Positions 29,147 to 38,179 of a stretch of DNA of 43,433 nucleotides are shown here, in pieces. The position numbers and the translations under genes were made by a program. This DNA comes from an archaeon (GTDB lineage Archaea; Methanobacteriota; Methanobacteria; Methanobacteriales; Methanobacteriaceae). Below the pieces are notes generated by a model. That model saw only the letters and a program-made list of their open reading frames with translations, searched no databases and was not told the DNA's origin. The stretch is from the NCBI GenBank assembly GCA_024409165.1, contig JAKSUE010000001.1, positions 1 through 43,433 of the forward strand. The letters run 5' to 3'. Each line of letters opens with the position of its first letter. Position 1 is the stretch's first letter.

Positions 29147-30481
29147 ATGACAAAACAAAAATTCGCCATTCAAAAAATTGAAGGTTATGTATCTAACGAC
29201 TGATATGAACAAAATTATCTTAGATATAGAGCAGGAAGTAGACTTGATAATGATTTACAAGCTACTAAATTAAAAGTTGACAAAATCAAAATGTTAAACG
29301 ACGTTTTAGAAGATTATTCTTCTACAAATAATGATGAAACAAACTGATTTTGACCAATTTTATATAATAATTGTCCTGAATCTTATTTAACAGAAAATTT
29401 TTGAAAATCACTATGATTAAAAATATTGAATGTATTAAATGATTATTCTGATAGAAAAATTCCTAGAGTAGTTATTACTATTCTAAGAAAATTTAACTGA
29501 AGATTTCGTCAATATTCAAATTACTGTACTCAAAATGATTTGCTTGAACCAATAATCGGACAATTTGATCCATCAGTTTTAAGCAATAGTGTAAAAACAG
29601 CAATTACACAATCATTTAATGAAATAATTGCAATAATTAAAAATAAATTTGAAACATTACCGAAATTTTATAGACCAAATGAATACGGAGTATGAAATAA
29701 TACATTAAGTCCTGAATGACCAAAATTTGGTTATAATTCACATAGACGCATAACAGTAACTCCATTAGTAGAAAATTCAAATGTTATGAAATATGGAGCA
29801 GAATTAGAAGGCGTAATGAGTAATTCAGATTATCAAAATGCTTGTACAGAAATGTCAAAAACACCATTTGAAGGTGGATTTATCTTAGACAAAAGAAATT
29901 TAATTATGGGTACAGAAGATGGTTCATTACCTAGAGATACTGGAGTAGAATGAGTATTTGCACCATTTTCAATTGCTAAAGGTAAAGAATTTTGAAAAAA
30001 AGTAGAAGAAATTTTAGAAAAACATCATTTTAAAAGAACTTGCAATGACTTTTGTTGAGGACTTCATATTCATTTAGATGCAGATAAATTTAAAAATAAA
30101 TCAGTAATTGAATCATTTATTAATAAAGTTTATTCATATCCTGCTTTTGAATTATACACTTTCTTTAAAAGAAATGCAAATACATATTGTAGTTGAGACA
30201 TTGATTCAGTTCGTTATTATGAAGAAAACTGAAAAGAATTACCAGGACAATTTACAAAAGATAATAAACAACTTGGTTATTTAGAAAAAAGTTTCAAATT
30301 AAGATGTAGTCGTTATAATTTAATTAATACTACAAATATTAAATGAATTGATTCTAATTCAGATAATGAAATTGAAAAAGGAACTGTAGAAGTTAGAGGT
30401 TTCTATGCAGTGGTTAAAATTATAGACGCTGTAAATATTATTAAAAACAAATTTTTAGAAGGAGTAATACAATGTGCGTAA
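29147..30481 (+). CDS. amidoligase (COOH-NH2 ligase, PF12224-like)
   Basis: 444 aa with a GAAAGG site. Residues 1-205 are a Trp/Asn-rich extension without recognised fold. The ligase domain shows, in order, YGAELEG (Glu219, Glu221), EDGSLPRDTGVE (Glu257-Asp258, Glu268), GLHIHLD (His307, His309) and a late TVEVRGF, matching 'fGvEiE...D.Sl...gvE.vs.p...cG.HvHid...tvEfR' of amidoligase_2. These ATP-dependent enzymes, related to glutamate-cysteine ligase, form amide bonds in peptides or metabolites. The overlapping downstream gene is a class II glutamine amidotransferase, which could supply ammonia. Substrate unknown. Confidence 0.82.
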
Positions 30482-31050
30482 TTGTTCACAATTGATTTAA
30501 CAAACCATTTAACAAACAAAGAATGGAAAATTTTTATAATCTTAATCACGATGGAACAGGATTATATTATTACAATGAAAATACAAATAAAACAGTAGTA
30601 AAAAAATGAGAAGGCAATGTTCCATTTAATCAAATATGACAAACTTTAAATTCATTGCATCATCATAAACAAATTCGAAATGTTGCAGTTCATTTTAGAT
30701 ATAGCACTTCTGGAGGAAAAGGTGAAAAACAAATTCATCCAATGAAAATGAGTAATGGAATATATTTAATGCACAACGGTGTATTACCGGCTTTTGAATT
30801 TGACACAAGAATAATGTCTGATACTCAATTATTAGCTTTTTGATTAGATAATGTATTTGACAAAAAATATATTAAAACTTTAGCAGAATTAAATTATTTA
30901 ACAGTAAATACTTTAGAACAAAGTGTATTAAATGGAAATAAGGTATTACTGTTACAAAAAGATAAATATATGATTTTTAATCAAGAGCTTGGTGAATGAA
31001 AAGATGATATATGATATTCTTGTAAATTATATTATGATACCTATGATTAA
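30472..31050 (+). CDS. class II glutamine amidotransferase (Ntn hydrolase)
   Basis: 192 aa, overlapping the amidoligase gene by ten bases. It begins MCVIV, with Cys2 as N-terminal nucleophile after Met removal. HFRYSTSGG (His74, Arg76) and KQIHP correspond to the glutamine-binding Arg and 'THP' region. LMHNGVL (His101-Gly103) is the oxyanion/Asn-Gly motif of the GATase-II fold. It is short and lacks an acceptor domain, as expected for a stand-alone glutaminase subunit feeding a partner. The pair with the amidoligase echoes operons in which both act on peptides or cell-envelope polymers. Confidence 0.82.
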
Positions 31051-31064
31051 TCCGGTGATATCTG
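31047..31064 (+). repeat. 18-base repeat TTAATCCGGTGATATCTG, copy 1
   Basis: Overlaps the amidotransferase stop codon. It is followed by GTCATCAC, so that GTGAT and ATCAC can form a small hairpin. The identical 18 bases recur at 33310 after the DnaB-like gene stop. Confidence 0.7.
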
Positions 31065-31218
31065 GTCATCACAGTTAATATATGTATATATTTATATATA
31101 AAATTAATAATGATGATTATATGATAAATAAAAAATACATTGAACCGTACATTTTTTATAAAAAATTATTAAAAACGATATATAATATAATTAATAATAT
31201 AAGAAAGGAAAATTAAAA

Positions 31219-31362
31219 ATGACAATTAAAGAAATTAGAATTACAGATTTTGATTACGCTGATAATGAAATAAAAGTAGAATTTACAGGAAAAATGAATG
31301 ATTCTGCTAATTTTGTTATTGAATTAATTAATATATTAGAAAAATATACTGAGGTAAAATAA
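31219..31362 (+). CDS. small hypothetical protein (47 aa)
   Basis: Preceded by a 168-base gap with TATATAATATAAT (-10-like) and AGAAAGG. Acidic, no Trp, ends in a TAATG coupling with the next gene. No family recognised. Confidence 0.6.
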   Translation: MTIKEIRITDFDYADNEIKVEFTGKMNDSANFVIELINILEKYTEVK

Positions 31363-31712
31363 TGACATATCAAGAAGCATTTGATTATTATGATTATAAA
31401 AAAATAAATATATTAGGTCAAGTTTACACAATTATATTTACTAACAAAATAAATAAAGATTGTGATGCTGATTCTAATTGACGACACTACACCATTAATA
31501 TTAATAAAACTAATTGTGAAAAAGATTTTAGTGAAGGTTATTTTAAAGAATTATTAAGACACGAAATTATTCATTGCTTTATGAGAGAATCAGGATTAGA
31601 TATGCAAATAGAAGAAAACAAATCTTGGGTTCATAATGAAGGATTAATTGACTGATTATCTTTACAATGACCTAAAATAAATTTAACATTTGAAGAATTG
31701 TGTATAATATAA
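31362..31712 (+). CDS. HExxH metallopeptidase-like protein (116 aa)
   Basis: HEIIH at 67-71 in a helix (YFKELLRHEIIHCF) gives two zinc ligands and the catalytic Glu68. HNEGLIDW (His91, Glu93) could provide the third ligand. The N-terminal ~55 residues look like the beta-sheet usually preceding the zincin helix. Small phage zincins of SprT/ImmA type have this size. The product ends in a frame that overlaps TATAATATAAGGAG, the signals for the next gene. Confidence 0.65.
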
Positions 31713-31721
31713 GGAGAAATA

Positions 31722-32225
31722 ATGACAAAAGGAATTAAAACATCATTACACGAAGTTAGACATGCAATTATAGCTGAATTGTTGGGCTATGAGGTGCAAT
31801 CAATAAATGTATTAGAAAGATTTAAAGGTTATACACGTTATAAAAAGAATCCAGAAAGTCAATTTATGCCAATGAAAGATATTTTCTTAATTGGAATAGC
31901 ACCTTACGTAAAAAGATTAATTGATATGCCAGAAAATGATTTTTTAGATGAATATTGAGATTTAATTTGTGGAGAACATATAATTTGAGCTTATAAACAC
32001 GCTAAAAAAGAAGGAATTTTATTTTGAATAGCAAGAGAATTAATGTTTGTTATATTATTAAATCATCAAATCATTGATTATTTAGTCAAATATCTTGATA
32101 GAGATGGAAAAGGAACACCAGCATCTATTGATAGAGATTTTTTTGAAAAAGCAATTGAAAAATATCCATTGCAAGGAATTAATACTATGAAAAGATTAAA
32201 AGAATGATTGGAGAATCATTGATAA
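31722..32225 (+). CDS. HExxH protein resembling the M41/FtsH peptidase domain (167 aa)
   Basis: HEVRHAIIAELLGYEVQSINVL at the N-terminus resembles the FtsH peptidase helix and following strand ('HEAGHAiva..lGyev.svsi'); zinc ligands His10, His14 and Glu11. No AAA domain is present. The C-terminal part is helical with several TGA-Trp. The third Asp/Glu ligand is not obvious. AAGGAG nine bases before ATG. Together with the preceding gene it forms a pair of small putative zincins. Confidence 0.6.
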
Positions 32226-32395
32226 TGAAAAAAATTAATGAAGAACAAATAAAAAAATTATTAAAATTAATATTAATAGATTTTGAATGTATGGAATATG
32301 ATTTACCTTGCGGTAAAGTTGAAGAAAATGCTCCATATTATGGAATTGATAAACAAAAAGAAAGAGCAGAAGAAATCTTAAAATTGATAAAATAA
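32225..32395 (+). CDS. small hypothetical protein (56 aa)
   Basis: TAATG-coupled to the previous gene. An in-frame ATG at 32204 exists, but the coupled start fits the local pattern and has GGAG upstream. Helical, charged, with CMEYDLPCGK in the middle. No family recognised. Confidence 0.6.
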   Translation: MKKINEEQIKKLLKLILIDFECMEYDLPCGKVEENAPYYGIDKQKERAEEILKLIK

Positions 32396-32533
32396 AAATG
32401 TGAGTTGGTAAATCTCACAAAAATAAAAATTACTTGAATTGTGTAATAATATAGAATACGCCCTTTCTTGTCTATAAAGTGAAGCAATCAAAATAACAGA
32501 CAAATATTTTTAATTTGTTATGTTATTCTTTTT
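32396..32533 (+). promoter_or_regulatory. helicase gene leader with promoter and attenuator-like hairpin
   Basis: TGTGAG-CTCACA hairpin at 32399-32419. A -10-like TGTGTAATAATAT lies near 32439-32451. A long stem (AATAACA-g-ACAAAT with ATTTGT-ta-TGTTATT, 32492-32527) is followed by CTTTTT. Such a hairpin just before the gene could terminate early and regulate the helicase. Confidence 0.45.
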
Positions 32534-32566
32534 ATGCCTAAAAAAGGCGCCAAAAAATTATGATAA
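32534..32566 (+). CDS. 10-residue leader peptide candidate
   Basis: ATG directly after the hairpin's T run encodes MPKKGAKKLW and stops with TAA overlapping the helicase start; its last sense codon is a TGA (Trp) that overlaps the helicase ATG. No strong ribosome site. Possibly chance. Confidence 0.25.
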
Positions 32567-33303
32567 AAATTACAGAATTAAATTTAAACATACCTAAAAA
32601 TTATAATTTGTATTTACCAAAATTAAATGATATTACAAATGGAGTAAATGAAGGAGAATTAGTTATTATTGCAGCTAGACCAGGTTGTGGTAAAACAAGT
32701 TTAATGGTTCATTTATCAGCTTATTTACAATTAATTGATAAAACAGAATTCTATTCATTAGAGATGACTAATTCTGAATTATTACTTCGTTTTAAAAAAT
32801 TATTTAAAATTAATAAATTAACAAATTTATGAGTATCAGATAAAAGTAATATTAAATTAAAAGACATTGAAAAATCTGACGCTAAATTTATATTTATTGA
32901 TTATTTTGATTTTATTGATGAAAATGTAAAAATAATTACACGGCAATTAAAAAGAATCGCAAAGAAAAATAAATGTGTAATATTTTTAGCCTGTCAATTA
33001 AACAGAATAGCTGAAAATAAAGAGCCAACTTTAGCAATGTTAAGAAATACCGGAAACATAGAACAAGATGCAGATCAAGTTTGATTTATAACCAAAGGTA
33101 GAATAATTGTTGCTAAAAATAGAAAATATAAAACGGGAACAGTTTATGTAATATTTAATAATTTATCATTTAGTGAAAACACTGAAATATATAAAAAAAT
33201 ACAGTGAATTCAAGATAATTACGAAAAAATATTAAATTCAGACGATATAGAAATGCTGAAAGACTTTAAAGAATACATTGATGAATTAAAAGAAAATCTA
33301 TAA
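32560..33303 (+). CDS. DnaB-like replicative helicase (RecA-fold core)
   Basis: 247 aa. Walker A ARPGCGKTS (Lys45), Walker B FIFIDYF (Asp114), then CQLNR (Gln146) and LRNTGNIEQDADQVWF, the DnaB motif 'qLnR...LR.sG.IEQDAD.v'. The N-terminal primase-binding domain of DnaB is absent, as in small phage helicases. It likely unwinds DNA at the fork with the SSB-like protein downstream. No AGGAG is seen; the start is placed by homology to the short N-terminus before the P-loop. Confidence 0.82.
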
Positions 33304-33309
33304 TTAAAG

Positions 33310-33327
33310 TTAATCCGGTGATATCTG
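33310..33327 (+). repeat. 18-base repeat TTAATCCGGTGATATCTG, copy 2
   Basis: Lies seven bases after the helicase stop. Followed by ATGATAACTGT, then a TATATAATTATATAAAGGAG start region, so both copies precede a new promoter-like stretch. Confidence 0.7.
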
Positions 33328-33376
33328 ATGATAACTGTAAACAAACGTATATAATTATATAAAGGAGATAATTAAA

Positions 33377-33523
33377 ATGAATAAAAAATACATATATGAT
33401 AATGTTATGATAGCTGTTTCTACAGCAACTAAAAATACATTAAAGAAAGTAAAACAAAATAATTGTTTAAAAAATATGGATGACACAATTAAATTTATTT
33501 TGTCTGAAGCAAAGGTAATCTAA
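33377..33523 (+). CDS. small hypothetical protein (48 aa)
   Basis: Good AAAGGAG site. Basic, Asn/Lys-rich, no Trp. TAATG coupling with the next gene. No family recognised. Confidence 0.55.
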   Translation: MNKKYIYDNVMIAVSTATKNTLKKVKQNNCLKNMDDTIKFILSEAKVI

Positions 33524-34041
33524 TGAATTTGAATAAATTAATATGAGATGAAAATACTTCTTATTCAGATAAAATTACTGCAGTTAGACATAAATTATTT
33601 GAAGTAGAAAAATCAAAAAGTAATAATAAATTACTCACTTTTGATATATATTATAATTTTCCTGAAACTTTAGAATTTGAAACTCCGAATAATCAATGAA
33701 AATATCTTAAATTAGCAGAACAAATTTTGCAAATAACCAAAAGATGAGATAAAAAATATATGATAGATGTTTCGTTGCAAGAATCTGGAACATTATTTAG
33801 AAGATTTTTTGCAAGAACACTTTCTAATTCGGTTTTTATGTCTAGAAATATGGGAATAAATACATATAATAGAGAATTATATACATATAAATTATTTATA
33901 ATTTGAGCAGATAAATTGGCCGCTAATAAATTAATAACTCATCAAAAATACAATATGTTTATGAATTTTTTAGCTGAACGGACAAAAACAATTCACGAAA
34001 GAGATAAAATATTGTATAATACTAATAATTATGGAAAATAA
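33523..34041 (+). CDS. hypothetical protein (172 aa)
   Basis: Alpha-helical with many aromatic residues and four TGA-Trp codons. Placed between the helicase and the SSB-like gene and overlapping the latter by 11 bases, so a replication accessory role is possible. No motif recognised. Confidence 0.65.
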
Positions 34042-34903
34042 CGAAATTTATGGAGTTCAAAAGAAACCAATTTTAATACAAGTTGGTAGAGATGTTTCTC
34101 TCCATTTAACAAAAAAAGAAAATTTCTCAAATAATCGCGATTACTTGGGACATGACAATAATGATGTACCAGTATTCAGAAATGAAAAATTAAATAATAA
34201 GGAAATTAAAAATATAATGGAAAATAATGACATTAAAAAATTAAACGACGGTAATTATGAAGCTATCGTTAGACAAGTATATAATAAAGATAAAGAAAAC
34301 GGTAAAAAAATTGTATTGATGGAATTAGACGTTAAAGGTCAAAATGATTATCAATATATTACATTCTTTATTGAAGGATACAGTCAAAAATCTCAAGAAA
34401 TTTCAATGGCAAGAATGGATGAAATTAAAAAGAAATTTGAAATTGAAATTATTGAACAAATGGAAGGAAAAGAAGTAACATTAACAGTAAAAACAAATGA
34501 AAATGGATTTACTAATATGTATCTTTCTCCTAAACGTGAATTTTATGATTGAACAAAAGAACTTAAACACGACGGTGAAGCAAAGTTTGATTGTTTAGTT
34601 AAGAAATTTTATAAGACAATGAAAGGAAATAAATACAACTTTATTGTTGAAATCAATATTGACGGTAAAATTGTTACTGAATTTGTTTTATACGATTTAG
34701 ATTTTATATATAATAACGAAAAAGTTGGACAAATGAGTTTTGAAAGAGCACTTAATAAATTAGGAGTTACAGCAGATCAAGAAGATGTAGACATTAATAA
34801 GCCTGCAAAATTGATTGTTAAACGTATAACTAAAGGTGATAAAGTATTCTTTAATAAGAAACTTGCTTGAGATAAACCAACTAAGGAACATTATTGAAAG
34901 TAA
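34031..34903 (+). CDS. possible ssDNA-binding protein, two similar beta domains (290 aa)
   Basis: Two halves look alike: residues about 75-170 (LNDGNYEAIVRQVYNKDKEN ... LTVKTNENGFTNMYLSP) and 185-285 (GEAKFDCLVKKFYKT ... AKLIVKRITKGDKVFF). Each has the strand-strand-helix-strand run expected for OB-fold phage SSBs of the DUF669 kind. Three TGA-Trp codons lie near the junction and the C-terminus. Gene context (helicase upstream) supports DNA binding. The call is by pattern; no diagnostic motif exists. Confidence 0.4.
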
Positions 34904-34912
34904 GGAGAAAGT

Positions 34913-35053
34913 ATGAAAAATAATTCACATCATAAATACGTATATAAAAAACTCTTTAAAAAATATTTTGCTTCTACAAAATATGAATTAATGGATATTT
35001 TAGATTACGAAGGAATATCTTATAATCCACAAAAAATTAAGAAGTTATATTAA
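34913..35053 (+). CDS. small basic protein (46 aa)
   Basis: AAGGAG seven bases upstream. Lys/Tyr-rich, no Trp. Ends three bases before the next start. No family recognised. Confidence 0.55.
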   Translation: MKNNSHHKYVYKKLFKKYFASTKYELMDILDYEGISYNPQKIKKLY

Positions 35054-35056
35054 AAA

Positions 35057-35512
35057 ATGGAAAAACATGAATTAATAGATCCTACTTGATTAACTGATTG
35101 TAAAGCAGTGATTAAACAAATGTCTCCTGAGGAAAAAGCCATTGCATTATTTGCGTGTAAACAAGTCAGTGATAAACTTGAACCTGAAATAAAAAAGGCT
35201 TTATTAGAAGGAACAATTGAAAAATTTGAATTTATTTATAATGGAACTCCTACTATAATCACAATTTCAAGAGGAAAAGAAACTTTAAAAGAAGTGGAAA
35301 ATAAAGTTATTGATTATGACAAAGCAATTGCTTTTGCTAAAGAACATAATTTTGAAATACCAATGACTCCACCAATTCCACCGCAAATTGACAAGATTAA
35401 ATTGGAAAATATGACTTGATTTCAAGATAATTGCCAACAATTTGTGACTAAAATAAAAGAAACGAAAAAAACAAAATCTTATGATAGATTTATAATTAAG
35501 GAAAAGAAATAA
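35057..35512 (+). CDS. hypothetical protein (151 aa)
   Basis: N-terminal helices, then a short beta part (IEKFEFIYNGTPTIITISRG), then a Pro-rich linker (IPMTPPIPPQI) and a basic tail. Two TGA-Trp codons. TAATG coupling downstream. No family recognised. Confidence 0.6.
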
Positions 35513-35736
35513 TGAAAAATGTTAAAAAAATGTCAAATTCTGGTTTATATAAAAGAATGAAATCTGCAAGTAGAGATTATGATATTGCAGAAGAACGACA
35601 GACGTATTTAACCGGATATATCTTTAAAAAACAATTACAAAATCAAGCGAATGACGCTGAAATAAGATATCATGAAGCTAGACAAGAATTGTTTAATAGA
35701 CAAGATAAAAAAAGACAAAGAAAAAACAAAAGATAG
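35512..35736 (+). CDS. basic helical protein (74 aa)
   Basis: Long charged helix with a strongly basic C-terminus (KKRQRKNKR), suggesting nucleic-acid contact. No Trp. Last gene before a terminator. Confidence 0.6.
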   Translation: MKNVKKMSNSGLYKRMKSASRDYDIAEERQTYLTGYIFKKQLQNQANDAEIRYHEARQELFNRQDKKRQRKNKR

Positions 35737-35764
35737 GCCAAACGGCTTATTTTTTATTTTCTTT
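35733..35764 (+). terminator. rho-independent terminator
   Basis: ATAGGCC (35733-35739) pairs with GGCTTAT (35744-35750) around AAAC, then TTTTTATTTTCTTTT. It separates the replication block from the nucleotide-modification block. Confidence 0.8.
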
Positions 35765-35770
35765 TAGATT

Positions 35771-35784
35771 ATTTGAGATATAAT
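35771..35784 (+). promoter_or_regulatory. promoter of the nucleotide-modification block
   Basis: ATTTGAGATATAAT just after the terminator, 20 bases before the hydroxymethylase ATG, followed by GAAAGG as ribosome site. Confidence 0.55.
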
Positions 35785-35803
35785 AAAATATGAAAGGAAA
35801 TTT

Positions 35804-36523
35804 ATGACATTAATAGAAAAAGAAACCATAATGGATGTTTATGATAGTTTAGTAGATAAATTATTAAAAGCACCAATTGTCGGAAATACAAAAGAACTTA
35901 ATAATTGTTGTTTAATAGTTAACAATCCATCTTTAGAAAATATTCAATTTGCACCAAAAAACACAAGCTTAAAATATGCAGATGCCGAATTAAAATGATA
36001 TTGATCAGGTTCAAATTCTTGCAAGGAAATTGGTCAATATGCTAAAATGTGATTAGAATTAAGTGATGATGGAGAAACTAATAATTCAGCTTATGGATAT
36101 ATATTATTTAAGAAATATAAGTTTAATCAATTAGAACAAATCATTAAGTTGTTGAAAAAAGATAAAAATACAAGAAGAGCCGTATTAAACATATCAGATC
36201 CAACAATTGATCGTATTAATACTAAAGATATGCAATGTACAATTGCTTTACAATTTTTAATTCGTAATGGTAATTTAGAAGAAACTGTATATATGAGAAG
36301 TAATGATATAAATTTTGGATTACCTTATGATTACATTTTCTTTGTTAGCATTGGAAAATATATAGCTAAACGTTTAGGAATTAAATTAAGTAAATACACA
36401 CATCATGCTACTTCATTACACATGTATTTAAGAGATGAACCTAAATTTAGAAGTATTAATGTTTCACAACCATTTACAATTGACTGAGAAAAATATATAA
36501 AAGAATATTATGAAAAAATTTAG
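35804..36523 (+). CDS. dCMP hydroxymethylase (T4 gp42-like, ThyA fold)
   Basis: 239 aa. From recall of T4 gp42, matching blocks are ELKWYWSGS...KEI (62-76; T4 ELEWYKSKS), NSAYGYILF (94-102), NTRRAVL (122-128), DMQCT (nucleophile Cys145), QFLIR (150-154), MRSNDINFG (164-172) and SLHMY (204-208). The base-reading position is Asp176 (GLPYD), where thymidylate synthase has Asn (GLPFN) and gp42 has Asp; that change selects dCMP over dUMP. Predicted product is 5-hydroxymethyl-dCMP using methylene-tetrahydrofolate. TGA-Trp65 and Trp83 align with Trp in gp42. Thymidylate synthase is the less likely alternative. Confidence 0.8.
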
Positions 36524-36929
36524 TCATATCATATTAGAAGGAGTAGACGGCATAGGAAAAAATACTCTAATGAATTTGTTATGACCTCATTTTCACGGTG
36601 AAAAACATGTTTATTGTCGTGGAGATATATCAAATTGAGTATATGCGCAGAAATATGGAAGAAAGTTTATTCCTATTCAAAAAGATTTAGACTTTTTATA
36701 TATTATATTAATTGGACCGACAGAAAGAATAAAAAAACAAATAAAATCAAGACCATATGATAATGATGAAAATGAACTAAATAAAATATCCGATCAAAAA
36801 ATATTTATTGATGCGTATAATGAATTAAAAGATATATATAATATAATTTTAATAGATATCCGGTGATTAGAGAGCACTCAGATTATTAATTTAATATTAA
36901 ATTATATAAATAAAAAGGAGAATGAATAG
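36510..36929 (+). CDS. P-loop deoxynucleotide kinase-like protein (139 aa)
   Basis: HIILEGVDGIGKNT (P-loop 11-19) resembles thymidylate kinases ('fi..EG.DG.GKtT'), but Asn18 replaces the usual Ser/Thr that coordinates magnesium; Thr19 follows. No clear LID motif; the protein is much shorter than the ~200-aa family. It overlaps the hydroxymethylase gene by 14 bases, suggesting coupled action on the same nucleotide, such as phosphorylating hydroxymethyl-dCMP (the job of gp1 in T4). Activity is uncertain because of the P-loop change. Confidence 0.55.
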
Positions 36930-36930
36930 A

Positions 36931-37425
36931 ATGAGAATAATTATTGAAGGGTGTGAATGTACTGGAAAAACAACACTGTCGAATTGATTAGCTTGAAAAT
37001 ACAATTTAAAAGAAAGACACATAACTTCGACAGATAAAAATACATATACATTTTATAAGAAAACACTTAAAAAAGATAATATCATATATGACAGACATTT
37101 TATAGGTGAGATGATTTATCCTGAAATATATAAAAGAAAAGGACATTTAAATCAAAGAAAATTTGAGAAATTATTAAGACAAGCAGCATTTAATGATACT
37201 ATAATTTTTATTTTATATTGTGATAAAAAAACATTAATGAAAAGATATAAAATACGAGGCAGAAAAAAAAATAAAAATATTGTTAACAATATGAATATAA
37301 TAAATAATAAGTTTATTGAAATTGGAAAGAAGTATTGAAAAAACATAAATATGATTGATACTACAAAAGGAATAAATTATGATTTAATTAATATTTTAAT
37401 TTCAAAAATGGAAGGAAAAATATAA
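36931..37425 (+). CDS. P-loop deoxynucleotide kinase-like protein (164 aa)
   Basis: Intact P-loop IIIEGCECTGKTT (Gly7-Thr15), then YDRHFIGEMIYPEIY, the 'DR.......vY' block of thymidylate/deoxynucleoside kinases, and an Arg/Lys-rich LID-like region (KRYKIRGRKKNK). Four TGA-Trp. It is the second of two tandem kinase-like genes; this one keeps the canonical Lys-Thr-Thr, so it is the better candidate for making the modified dNDP. Confidence 0.65.
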
Positions 37426-37679
37426 TGGACAAAACAAAATTAATATCAACAATTAAGCTTTTAAAAGAATTGAATTATGTAAATAGATGTATAACAATTG
37501 AAGAATTATGCGATATAGCAAAAACGTGTTTATTAACAACTGAGGAATTAAGAAAAGAAATTTCAATATTATTAGGTTCAATTGATTATAAAGAATTTGG
37601 TGAAGAAGAAGAATTTTGAAACGCAAAAGAAAGATTAAATATTCTAGAATCAGAATTACGAAAAAGAGAAGGATATTAA
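37425..37679 (+). CDS. small helical protein (84 aa)
   Basis: TAATG-coupled to the kinase gene. Helices, two Cys in the first 50 residues, very acidic middle (EFGEEEEF). One TGA-Trp. No family recognised. Confidence 0.6.
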
Positions 37680-37680
37680 T

Positions 37681-37845
37681 ATGACAGAACACGAAATTAA
37701 AAAAGATAAGTTATATAGAGTAGATGGAAAACTTTATTCAGGAATTCAAATAATCCAAATTATTGGAATAAATCAAAAAATAGTAGATGAAATATACAAA
37801 GAGTTTTCAAAGGAACATTTAACAAATGATAGAACTAAAAATTAA
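37681..37845 (+). CDS. small hypothetical protein (54 aa)
   Basis: Ends in NDRTKN followed by stop; the next gene's end reads NDRIKN, showing a shared junction module. No Trp. No family recognised. Confidence 0.5.
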   Translation: MTEHEIKKDKLYRVDGKLYSGIQIIQIIGINQKIVDEIYKEFSKEHLTNDRTKN

Positions 37846-37957
37846 ATGAAAATCACAAGAAACAAATTCACCATTATTATATTGATATTCTCACCAACCA
37901 TCAACATTAAATAAAAAGATAATCAAGGATGCGTTTAATGACAGAATTAAAAATTAA
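37826..37957 (+). CDS. short protein with MxELKIK start, first of four (43 aa)
   Basis: Begins MIELKIK. Overlaps the previous gene by 20 bases and the next by 20 bases; the overlapping bases encode both the ELKIK start and the DRxKN end in different frames. Two TGA-Trp codons. Probably a remnant of the DUF3850-like N-terminus. Confidence 0.5.
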
Positions 37958-38048
37958 GAGAGAAAGTATAAATTCTACATTTGATTATCTTCTGCCAGCA
38001 ATAAAAAATGATTTAATAAAAATTATAAAGGATATGAAATTATGTTAG
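37938..38048 (+). CDS. short protein with MxELKIK start, second (36 aa)
   Basis: Begins MTELKIKRESINSTFDYLL, which keeps the F-D-x-L spacing of its paralogues. No Trp. Overlaps the next gene by seven bases. Confidence 0.5.
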   Translation: MTELKIKRESINSTFDYLLPAIKNDLIKIIKDMKLC

Positions 38049-38179
38049 AATTAAAAATTAAAAAGAAATACTTTGATGCTATATTAGAGTTTATGAGTAA
38101 ACCAATGACTATTGAAGAAATATTTGAAAGAATAAATTGAAAGGACTATTGTGAATATTATGGTTGAATTAAAGATTAA
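38042..38179 (+). CDS. short protein with MxELKIK start, third (45 aa)
   Basis: MLELKIKKKYFDAILEFMSKP closely resembles the start of the downstream 161-aa protein. Two TGA-Trp codons. Looks like a truncated duplicate. Confidence 0.55.

Noticed and set aside
32399..32431. TGTGAG/CTCACA hairpin as plus-strand terminator
   Set aside because: It is followed by A-rich, not T-rich, sequence on the plus strand; a T run exists only on the opposite strand, where no gene ends.
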